A stretch of 64,000 bases of DNA from positions 62,001-126,000 of the forward strand of contig CAWKNX010000021.1 in NCBI GenBank assembly GCA_963851085.1, read 5' to 3'. The notes under the pieces were generated by a model. The model saw nothing but the letters and a program-made list of their open reading frames with translations. It did not search any database and was not told the DNA's origin. Both the position numbers and the translations under genes were made by a program. Shown here piece after piece: positions 52,762 to 59,819 of this stretch. The DNA is from DATFVJ01 sp963851085 (GTDB taxonomy: Bacteria > Actinomycetota > Actinomycetes > Streptosporangiales > Streptosporangiaceae). Each line of letters starts with the position of its first letter. Position 1 is the first letter of the stretch.

Positions 52762-53688
52762 TCAGCGGCCAGGGGGCAGGCCGCCGCTCTCGCCACGCGT
52801 GCCGCTCTCGCCACGCGTGCCGCTCTCGCCATCCGTGCCGCTCTCGCCATCCGTGCCGCTCTCGCCACCCGTGCCGCCCTCGCCACCCGTGCCGCGGTCG
52901 CCGGCCTCGTCGCCTGCGGGCCCGGTGGCGGCATGATCGGCAAGCTGCTCGAAGTAGGAAGGCAGCCCGTCCCATGGGTTCACCCCGGCGCGGTCGGTCA
53001 CGTATATCACCCCGGCATTGCGGCGGCTGGCCAGCCCGGCCGCCTCGCTGAGATCTTGTGGCGGGGTGTCATACACCAGATGCCAGAACGTCGCTGGGGG
53101 CATCCTCGCCGCCCAGGCGGGCACGCGCAGCCGGCGGTAGGCGGTCCACGGCCCCTCGAAGGCGACGATCAGGTCGGCGAGCGCCGTATACGCCGGATCC
53201 GGGTACACGCCGTGGCCGAGCGCCGTCAGCGTCATCCCGGCTCGCCGCGCGGCCACGCTGATGGCGCCGTAGACGGGCAGATCACTCTTCGCCGCGCTGG
53301 CCCGGTCGAGGTAAACGCCGCTGAGGCCGTACCAGGAACGGTAGCGGTGCACATCGCGCAGGACCCGTACGGCCCTCCTGGCCCCGTATCCCGTGTCCAC
53401 GTAGCCGAGTACCCTTGCGCCCGCGACGGCGAGGCGGCCCGCGACCGCCGCGAGGTCGGGATCGCGCGCGCGACCGGGTCCGCTGGCCGCGTTCAGCACC
53501 ACGATCGGCGCGGCGGGTGCGGTGCGTGCCACGCGGATGAGCGTCTCCCAATCGGTGGCGGCGATGGCGGGATGAAAATAAGCGGGCACGCCGAGGCGCG
53601 CCGGTGGCGGGCCGCAGATCTGCCCGCTCGATCCGGTGGTGGGCGGGTCTGTGTCCCTGGGCCGGGAACCGGCGGGCACGCCGGTCAT
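52762..53688 (-). CDS. Spherulin-4 family glycosidase (GH135/Sph3-like)
   Basis: TIM-barrel hydrolase related to spherulin-4 and the fungal Sph3, which cuts galactosaminogalactan. GVPAYFHPAIAATDWETLIR, PIVVLNAASGPGRARDPDLA, RVLGYVDTGYGARRA, GLSGVYLDRASA and LIVAFEGPWTAYRR are family segments. Sph3 has an Asp-Glu pair where this protein reads LDRAS, so the Glu is Arg; the later Glu in AFEGPW is kept. No signal peptide from ATG 53688, which overlaps the upstream epimerase stop (ATGA). The C-terminus is a Gly-Glu-Ser-Gly-Thr tandem repeat. Confidence 0.75.
   Translation of the reverse strand: MTGVPAGSRPRDTDPPTTGSSGQICGPPPARLGVPAYFHPAIAATDWETLIRVARTAPAAPIVVLNAASGPGRARDPDLAAVAGRLAVAGARVLGYVDTGYGARRAVRVLRDVHRYRSWYGLSGVYLDRASAAKSDLPVYGAISVAARRAGMTLTALGHGVYPDPAYTALADLIVAFEGPWTAYRRLRVPAWAARMPPATFWHLVYDTPPQDLSEAAGLASRRNAGVIYVTDRAGVNPWDGLPSYFEQLADHAATGPAGDEAGDRGTGGEGGTGGESGTDGESGTDGESGTRGESGTRGESGGLPPGR
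52783..52890 (-). repeat. 18-bp tandem repeats in the spherulin-4 gene end
   Basis: Six head-to-tail 18-base units, GCCGCTCTCGCCACGCGT and variants, encode a GESGTR/GESGTD repeat at the C-terminus on the minus strand. A seventh degenerate unit follows. A microsatellite-like tract that can change length without shifting frame. Confidence 0.9.
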
Positions 53689-54590
53689 CTCGCCGTGTCC
53701 CACATATCGCGCAGCGACGCTCCCAGGTCGGTCGCGGGACGCCAGTGCAGGGCACGCGCCGCGCAGGTGATATCGGCCTGCTGCCACGGCACGCCCGCGG
53801 AGCGGGGTGAGCCCGTCGCCTCGCCCTCCTGTTCCGTCAGGCGGGCCCCGCCCGACATCGCCACGAGCGACGTCGCGAGCTCACGAAGCCGGGTGGCGCG
53901 GCCGCCGCCGATGTTGACAACCGCAGGTACCGTGCCGCGCGCGGCGGCCGCGGCGAGGACCGCGTCCGCGACGTCGCGGACGTCGACGAAGTCGCGGAAA
54001 TCGGTCAGCGGCCCGGTGGTGACCTCCTGCCCCGTGGTCACCGCGGCGCGCAGGTCCCGCACCAGCCTTCCCGGCAGTGTCGTGACGGGCGCGCCCGGGC
54101 CGACCAGGTTGAAAACCCTCAGTACGACCGCGTCAAGCCCGTCCGCGACAGCAGCGCGGACAAGATCGGTACCGCAGAGCTTGGTGAGGCCGTACGGGCC
54201 GACCGGCCGCGGCGAGGCGGCTTCGCTTACCGGGGTGCCCTCCTGCACGCGCCCGTATTCAGCCGCGGAGCCGATATGCACGAGCCGGGCGTGCGGCACA
54301 GCGCATGCCATCGCCCGCAGGAGGCGGCCGACCGCGACCACGTTCGCGGCCGTGAGCCTGGACGGGTCGCCCGCGGTCGCGCCGGCGCAGTTGACCACGA
54401 CATCGGGCGCGGACGCGTGCAGCGCCTGTTCGAGCACGTCCGCGGGCGCGGTGGCGAGATCCAGCCGGGGCCATGGCCCGGGTGACGAGGCCGCCGTCCG
54501 TGCCGCGCTGAACACGTGGAGTCCGCCGCGGCGCGCCCGCGCGGTCACATGGCCGCCGACGAAGCCGCTCCCGCCGAGCACGAGGAACAT
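53685..54590 (-). CDS. NAD-dependent sugar epimerase/dehydratase
   Basis: Extended short-chain dehydrogenase, 301 residues. Rossmann motif LVLGGSGFVGGHV at the start, VVVNCAGATAG, active-site region HIGSAAEYG with the PYGLTK (Tyr-x-x-x-Lys) pair, and VFNLVGPG. It acts on a nucleotide sugar, most likely a 4-epimerase, reductase or 4,6-dehydratase. It lies two bases after the nucleotidyltransferase and overlaps the spherulin-4 gene by four bases. A UDP-glucose/UDP-GalNAc 4-epimerase role would parallel Uge3 of the fungal cluster, but the substrate is not fixed by the motifs. Confidence 0.85.
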   Translation of the reverse strand: MFLVLGGSGFVGGHVTARARRGGLHVFSAARTAASSPGPWPRLDLATAPADVLEQALHASAPDVVVNCAGATAGDPSRLTAANVVAVGRLLRAMACAVPHARLVHIGSAAEYGRVQEGTPVSEAASPRPVGPYGLTKLCGTDLVRAAVADGLDAVVLRVFNLVGPGAPVTTLPGRLVRDLRAAVTTGQEVTTGPLTDFRDFVDVRDVADAVLAAAAARGTVPAVVNIGGGRATRLRELATSLVAMSGGARLTEQEGEATGSPRSAGVPWQQADITCAARALHWRPATDLGASLRDMWDTAR

Positions 54591-54592
54591 CG

Positions 54593-55306
54593 CTACGCGT
54601 CTTTCAGCAGGGCGTGCCTGAGCACGTCGAACTCGGCATTTGCCCGGTCGTAGTCGTCCGGGCGCCCGATGTCGAGCCAGTAACCGCCGAACTCGTACTG
54701 CCGCGGCTTGCGCTGGGCCGCGAGCAGGTCGAGCACCAGGTCGTCGAAGCCGAGTGGCATCCCGGCGGGGTAGACGCCGAGGCTGTCCCTGGCCACCGCG
54801 TAGACCCCCATGCTCACGTGGTAGTCGATGGTGGGTTTCTCGGTGAACTGCACGATCTGCCCGTCCCGCGCGGTGAGCACGCCGAAGTCGATCTTCACCT
54901 CGCGCCGGAATGTCGCGACGGTGAGATCCGAGCACCAGCCGGTGTGCCGCTCGAGCAGGTCGGCGTAGTCGAGGTCGGTGAGCACGTCGCCGTTCATCAC
55001 GAGAAAGTCATCGGGAAGCCGGTCGAGCATCGTCAGCAGCGGGCCGATGGTGCCCAGCGGTGACGTCTCCGTCGCGTAGTCGACCTCCAGGCCCCACTGG
55101 CCTCCGTCGCCGACGAATGCGCGGATCAGGTGCCCGAGGTGACCGATGGCGAGCGTCACCGTCTTGAAGCCCTGACGGGCGAGCTGGCACATGATGATCT
55201 CCAGGATCGAATAGCGATCCCCGATCGGGACCAGCGGTTTGGGCAAACTCGTCGTGTACGGGCGGAGCCGGGTTCCCTTGCCCCCGGCGAGAATCACGGC
55301 GTGCAT
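54593..55306 (-). CDS. Sugar-1-phosphate nucleotidyltransferase
   Basis: NDP-sugar pyrophosphorylase, 237 residues. Signature VILAGGKGTRLRPYTTSLPK with PKPLVPIGDR, uridyl/thymidylyl-binding FLVMNGDVLTDLDY and a catalytic/Mg site region KIDFGVL and GYWLDIGRPDDYDRANAEFD. It is shorter than RmlA and lacks a C-terminal acyl-carrier-like domain, matching the small GlmU/RfbA-type transferases of exopolysaccharide clusters. It supplies an activated sugar to the pathway; which one is unknown. Eight bases separate it from the preceding dehydratase gene. Confidence 0.9.
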   Translation of the reverse strand: MHAVILAGGKGTRLRPYTTSLPKPLVPIGDRYSILEIIMCQLARQGFKTVTLAIGHLGHLIRAFVGDGGQWGLEVDYATETSPLGTIGPLLTMLDRLPDDFLVMNGDVLTDLDYADLLERHTGWCSDLTVATFRREVKIDFGVLTARDGQIVQFTEKPTIDYHVSMGVYAVARDSLGVYPAGMPLGFDDLVLDLLAAQRKPRQYEFGGYWLDIGRPDDYDRANAEFDVLRHALLKDA

Positions 55307-55314
55307 CTGTCACC

Positions 55315-56313
55315 TCAGATCGCGTAGATGCCCGGCCGGTAGCGGGCAAGGTTCGCGGGATCGGTAAACCAGTCGATGGTGAGCTTGAGCCCCTCGTCGA
55401 GGGTGTGGCGCGGCTGCCAGCCGGTCCGCTGCCGCAGCCGGGTGGCGTCGCAGACCAGGCGCATGACCTCGGACGCGGCAGGGCGCAGGCGCTCCGGGTC
55501 GCCCTCGATCTCGATGTCACGGCCCATCAGCCGGGCGATCCGCGCCGCCAGGTCCCCGACGGAGATCTCGCCGCCGGTTCCCGCGTTGAATTCCCTGCCG
55601 ATGACCGCGTCATCCGGCGCCGTGCCGGCCGCGAGGAAGGCCGCGGCCGTGTCCTTGACGAACATGAAGTCCCTGGTGGGACTCAGCAGGCCGAGCCGGA
55701 CGGATGTGCGCGCCGCCGCTATCTGGCTCACGACCGCCGGGATCACAGCGCGGGCCGACTGCCGGGGCCCGAAGGTGTTGAACGGCCGCAGCGTGACGAC
55801 AGGAACGCCGAAGCTCGCGTGATAGCTCTCGGCCAGTTTGTCGGCCGCGATCTTCGACGCCGCGTACGGCGACTGTGCGTGCAGCGGATGGTCCTCGCTG
55901 ATCGGGACCGTGTGCGCCGTGCCGTAGGTCTCGCTCGTCGACGTGTGCACCATGCGCGGCGTGCCGAGCTCGCGTACGGCCTCGAGCACATGCAGCGTGC
56001 CGAGCACGTTCGTCTCGGTATAGGAACGTGGCGCCTGGTAGGAGTAGGGGATCGCGATCAGCGCCGCGAGATGGTAAACGGTCTCGACTCCGGCGAGCAG
56101 GCCCAGGACCGATGCCGGATCCCTGACGTCACCCGGTACCACCGTGACGTGCTCGAGCACGTGGCGATCGAGGGCATCCAGCCAGCCCCAGCCGCCAAGC
56201 GAGTTGTACTGGACCATTGCCTTTACCTGCTGGCCGCGCTCGACCAGAAGCTCGGTCAGATGGGAGCCGATGAACCCGTCTGCGCCGGTCACGGCCACTG
56301 TCGTTTGCGTCAT
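55315..56313 (-). CDS. NAD-dependent 4,6-dehydratase/epimerase
   Basis: Extended SDR, 332 residues. VAVTGADGFIGSHLTELLVE, QYNSLGGWGWLDAL (a segment typical of LegB/PglF-like UDP-GlcNAc 4,6-dehydratases and related enzymes), VYHLAALIAIPYSY, active site TSTSETYG plus SPYAASKIAADKLAESYH, and RPFNTFGPRQSARAVIP. First of three sugar-nucleotide genes in the cluster. Likely acts on UDP-GlcNAc or a GDP/dTDP sugar. ATG 56313 with GGAGG just upstream. Confidence 0.88.
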   Translation of the reverse strand: MTQTTVAVTGADGFIGSHLTELLVERGQQVKAMVQYNSLGGWGWLDALDRHVLEHVTVVPGDVRDPASVLGLLAGVETVYHLAALIAIPYSYQAPRSYTETNVLGTLHVLEAVRELGTPRMVHTSTSETYGTAHTVPISEDHPLHAQSPYAASKIAADKLAESYHASFGVPVVTLRPFNTFGPRQSARAVIPAVVSQIAAARTSVRLGLLSPTRDFMFVKDTAAAFLAAGTAPDDAVIGREFNAGTGGEISVGDLAARIARLMGRDIEIEGDPERLRPAASEVMRLVCDATRLRQRTGWQPRHTLDEGLKLTIDWFTDPANLARYRPGIYAI

Positions 56314-56421
56314 GCTTTACCTCCGGTGCGTGACTGATACTCGACCGGCGGCAGCCCGCCGCCGAGGCGGGGTGAGCCGGTTGCTTGCGAGGGCCCGCGG
56401 GCCCATGGACTCGGGTCTCGC

Positions 56422-58146
56422 CTAGGCGTGCCTCGCCACCTTGCTGACCGCGGTGAGCGCGACTGCGCACGCCGCCACGAGCAGCGAGCCATAACAGGTG
56501 AGCTGGATGGCCGGAAGGGCAGCGGCGTCCCAGGCCGGCGATCCTGCCCAGGTGACCGCCGCCTCGGCCGCCAGGGCGAGCGCGGCCAGGCACAGCGGTG
56601 CCGCGGAGCGCCCACAGGACTGCATGACGAGCCCCACGTAAATGGCACCACCGAGGGCGAGGTACGCGGCGTGCAGCAGGAGCCAGGCGCCTGGTGACGG
56701 CGGGTACAGAGCCGCGACATGCGGTGCGCGGCCCGGAGCGTGTGGTGACATTGAGGCAGCTCGCAGTGCGAGGCGGGTGCCCGGCGGCAGCATGCCCGCG
56801 GGGCGAAGAGCAAGGTCCGGGCCCCCGCGATGCGGGAGTGCGGGCAACGGCGTCAGCGCGTTCGTCACGAGCGGGGGCGGGCCGTTTCCCAGCAGGGCAG
56901 GCGGAGCCGGGGACGCCGCTGTCGCGGCAGGACTGAAGAGCCAGTCGAACGCGGCGGTGAGCGCGGCGAGGGTGGCGAGATAACCGGCGACCGTGGCCCC
57001 GAGCGCTCGCCTGGCGCCCGCGGCGAACGCGCTGACGGTGGAGGTCTTGTGCAGCAACAGGTAAGCGCGGCGCCGGTAGGAGAGCAGCAGCCACTCGGCG
57101 GCGCCCATGCTGAGCGACAGCGGGGCGATGATGGCGGCCGCGCTGCCGATCGCGGCGGGATCGGCGACGCCGCGGCCCGCGGCCGTGGCGATGACCGTGA
57201 ACGTGAGCAGCAGGCCGGCGAGCACACCGAACATGGCATGCGGAAGCGAGCGACCAAGCTCACTCGGCGTTATCCTCGCGCTCGCGATGGCGTTACCGCC
57301 GAGCTGTGTGCCCGCCCGGCCCAGCTGGCCCGTGCGCCAGGCCGCGAGCGCGGCCACGGCCGCCACCGTCAGGCCACAGCCGATCCACACGTAACCGGGT
57401 ACTGGTGGGCCCGCCCCCGCGACCAGGTAGGCGGTGCTGGCCAGCGCGCCCGGCGCCAGCGCGCACAGCAGCAGGCACTCGCCGCCAGATTCTGTGGTGC
57501 CGGGGCGGCGCGACGGCGCGCGGGGGACCGGCATGAGAGATGCGGTCGCGGCCAGCAGGTACAGGCTCTGGGCGGCGCCGAGCACCAGGGCCACCTGCCC
57601 GGCGTGCGTGGCAGCGGCCGCGCACGCGGTGAGCGACACCGTGACCGCCGCGCAGCCGCAGGCGCCCCGCCGCAGCACCCGCGCGGCGCATCGGTGCCCG
57701 CCGCTGCCGAGCTTGACGTACGCGAGGTAGGAAAGCGCCTGACCGCAGCCCCACGAGACCAGCAGCGAGAGCAGGACTACGGTGACCGCGGGTGCCTGCG
57801 CCCGCCCTGGCTGCGCCACGGCGGGCGCTACCGCCGCGTAGCAGAGCCCGGGCAGGCCGAATACGACGCCCCGCAGCAGGTGGCGCGGTGGACTGCTGCG
57901 CCACCGCTCCGGCGGCGGCGGCGCCGCGGCCGGAGAGCGTGCGGTCATCGCGTACAGCCGCTCGGCAAGCTCGAAGACGTCCGGACAGCCGTACCTCGCC
58001 GCCGCGGTCTCGTCGCTCATGCCGTCGGCCTCGAGCGCGGCGGCGACCTCCAGCGAATCGACCGCGTTCGCGCACTCGTCGTGCATGCGCTCGGCGAGCG
58101 CGAAGCGCTCCGCCGCGCCCGCACCTGATGGGCTTTCTGGTCTCAT
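56422..58146 (-). CDS. Polytopic membrane protein of the polysaccharide operon
   Basis: A 574-residue protein with an 80-residue cytosolic head (HDECANAVDSLEVAAALEAD, TAAARYGCPDVFELAERLYA) and about 12 hydrophobic helices; a Pro-rich outer loop (near residues 410-480) interrupts them. The head repeats a motif of actinobacterial membrane proteins in exopolysaccharide loci, but no enzyme signature is seen. Placed between the glycosyltransferase and the sugar enzymes, it is the best candidate for the exporter or a PelG-like partner. Not homologous to PelG as far as I can tell by eye. Start ATG 58146. Confidence 0.7.
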   Translation of the reverse strand: MRPESPSGAGAAERFALAERMHDECANAVDSLEVAAALEADGMSDETAAARYGCPDVFELAERLYAMTARSPAAAPPPPERWRSSPPRHLLRGVVFGLPGLCYAAVAPAVAQPGRAQAPAVTVVLLSLLVSWGCGQALSYLAYVKLGSGGHRCAARVLRRGACGCAAVTVSLTACAAAATHAGQVALVLGAAQSLYLLAATASLMPVPRAPSRRPGTTESGGECLLLCALAPGALASTAYLVAGAGPPVPGYVWIGCGLTVAAVAALAAWRTGQLGRAGTQLGGNAIASARITPSELGRSLPHAMFGVLAGLLLTFTVIATAAGRGVADPAAIGSAAAIIAPLSLSMGAAEWLLLSYRRRAYLLLHKTSTVSAFAAGARRALGATVAGYLATLAALTAAFDWLFSPAATAASPAPPALLGNGPPPLVTNALTPLPALPHRGGPDLALRPAGMLPPGTRLALRAASMSPHAPGRAPHVAALYPPSPGAWLLLHAAYLALGGAIYVGLVMQSCGRSAAPLCLAALALAAEAAVTWAGSPAWDAAALPAIQLTCYGSLLVAACAVALTAVSKVARHA

Positions 58147-58228
58147 CGGCAGCCGCTGCGGGTCATGCCCGATGGGTGGGCGGTCCGGCCCGGACGCCCG
58201 GCGCACGATCCGTGCCCGATGGCTGTCG

Positions 58229-59470
58229 TCATGCGGGAATCCCCGCACGGGCCGCGGTCTGTGCGGGCACCTGCGCTGGCGGCAGCGCGGGCAGCGGCTG
58301 GGCCGGCCCGCCAGAGCGCGTGGTGAGCCCGGCCGCGCCGGCCGCGAGATCGGCGTAGATGACGCGGAAGCTGCCCACGGCGCGATCCACGGTGAACAGT
58401 TCGAGCGCACGGCGGCGGGCCGCCGCCGCGAGCCGGTGACGGCGGACGTCGTCCCCGAGTAACTGCAGGCACGCCGCTGCCATTGCCTCAGGGTCCCTTG
58501 GCGGCACGACAACGCCCGTGTCGGCAACCGCCTCAGGCACGCCGCCGACCCGGGTGGATACGGTCGCGCGGCCCGAGGTCATCGCCTCGATGAGCGTGTA
58601 GGGGAATCCCTCGGAGATGCTGGAGAGCACGACGATGTGCCCGGCCGCGTAGGCGTCGCGGATATTCGCGACCCGGCCCTCGAAGCTGACGCTCTCGCCC
58701 AGTCCCAGCTCGGCCGCGAGCCGCTCGCAGCGGTCCCTGTATCCCTCGCTTCCGCGCGGAGTGCCGCCGAAGATCCGCAGCCTGGCCGCGGGCACGGCGG
58801 TGGCCACCAGGGCGAATGCCCGGATCAGCGTTTCCAGGTCCTTGATCGGGTCGATCCGGCCCGCCCAGCTGATCGTCGGCACGGCCGGCTCGTCGCCCGC
58901 GGGTGCGAAGTGCTCTGGATCGACGCCGTTGTAGACCGTCTGGATGCGCTCTGGATCGGCGCCGCAGCGCAGTTCCCAGCGCTGGTTGTAGCGATTGCCC
59001 GGGGTCACGAGGTCGGCTGCGGCGTAGCCCGCGCAGCTGAGCAGCCGCAGGTAGCCGAGGATGAACGACTTGACCGGCCAGTGGCAGGACACGCGCTTAC
59101 GGTGCTCCAGGTAGCGCTCGCGCAGGTAGATGCCGTGCTCGGTGAGGACGAACGGGGTCCGGTGCTGCCATTTCGCGGTCAGGGCGGTAAGTACGGCCGA
59201 CCCGTTCGCGACCGCGTGCGTGATGTCGGCCGCGGGCGCCGGCTGGCTCAGCGGGCGCAGCGAGTGCTCGAGAAACTCCACCGCGCTGAGCGCGTCGTGC
59301 ACCGACGGCGCCGCGTGCGGCCACCCGGACTGGCGGGCCAGCCACGCGTCAAGCAGCCATCCCGCCGCCCGCTCGCCGCGCAAGGCAGCCTGCAACCCGC
59401 CGGCGTCGGCGAAGTCGTGCAGCTCACGGAGAATCTCGACGAAGTTGGACGTGAGGTCGAGCAAGGTCAC
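58229..59470 (-). CDS. PelF-like glycosyltransferase, C-terminal part
   Basis: GT4-type transferase domain, 413 residues, with the retaining GT-B features VYNGVDPEHFAP, ISWAGRIDPIKDLETLIRAF, LGLGESVSFEGRVANIRDAY and the E-x7-E region SSISEGFPYTLIEAMTSGRA. The N-terminal portion (ITHAVANGSAVLTALTAKWQ, PFVLTEHGIYLRERYLEHRK) matches PelF. It overlaps the preceding frame by 47 bases; together they make one PelF-type protein. Either a one-base frameshift or a GTG restart at 59470 links them. Uses UDP-sugar (GalNAc in Pel) to build the polymer on the cytosolic side. Confidence 0.8.
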   Translation of the reverse strand: MTLLDLTSNFVEILRELHDFADAGGLQAALRGERAAGWLLDAWLARQSGWPHAAPSVHDALSAVEFLEHSLRPLSQPAPAADITHAVANGSAVLTALTAKWQHRTPFVLTEHGIYLRERYLEHRKRVSCHWPVKSFILGYLRLLSCAGYAAADLVTPGNRYNQRWELRCGADPERIQTVYNGVDPEHFAPAGDEPAVPTISWAGRIDPIKDLETLIRAFALVATAVPAARLRIFGGTPRGSEGYRDRCERLAAELGLGESVSFEGRVANIRDAYAAGHIVVLSSISEGFPYTLIEAMTSGRATVSTRVGGVPEAVADTGVVVPPRDPEAMAAACLQLLGDDVRRHRLAAAARRRALELFTVDRAVGSFRVIYADLAAGAAGLTTRSGGPAQPLPALPPAQVPAQTAARAGIPA

Positions 59471-59789
59471 CCCTGGCCGCCCGGGCCCGCACGGCGGAGC
59501 CGTTCGGGTCGGTCAGGATGGCCTCGATGAGCGCCACGTAGAGCGTGCGGAACCAGCGGGCGGCCCGGCCCGCGGGTGGTCGCCCGCGGGCCGGTGTCCC
59601 CCAGAGCGGGACGTAGCCGAACGTGACATTCTCCGGCAGTTCCCAGACAGGTGGCTCGCCACCGGTGCCGGTGATGGCCCGCACGCCGAAGCGGTGCTCG
59701 GGCATCCCGCGGACCAGTTGATCGCACCACACGCTCACGCCGCCGTAGGCGCACGGGTACGTGCCCTCCGTCACAAGCGTGATGTCCAC
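59424..59789 (-). CDS. PelF-like glycosyltransferase, N-terminal part
   Basis: A 121-codon frame that starts VDITLVTEGTYPCAYGGVSV and continues WCDQLVRGMPEHRFGVRAIT, the start of the DUF3492/PelF family. Past the DPNG at about residue 95 the text degenerates into RARAARGDLARPHVQLRRDS while the family sequence continues in the other frame (LLDLTSNFVEILRELHDFAD). GTG start 59789 behind GGGCGGGAC, 30 bases after the deacetylase gene. A frameshift in the shared stretch, natural or from sequencing, is likely. Confidence 0.7.
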   Translation of the reverse strand: MDITLVTEGTYPCAYGGVSVWCDQLVRGMPEHRFGVRAITGTGGEPPVWELPENVTFGYVPLWGTPARGRPPAGRAARWFRTLYVALIEAILTDPNGSAVRARAARGDLARPHVQLRRDSP

Positions 59790-59819
59790 GTGTCCCGCCC
59801 TAACTGTCGCGCCCGCCCG

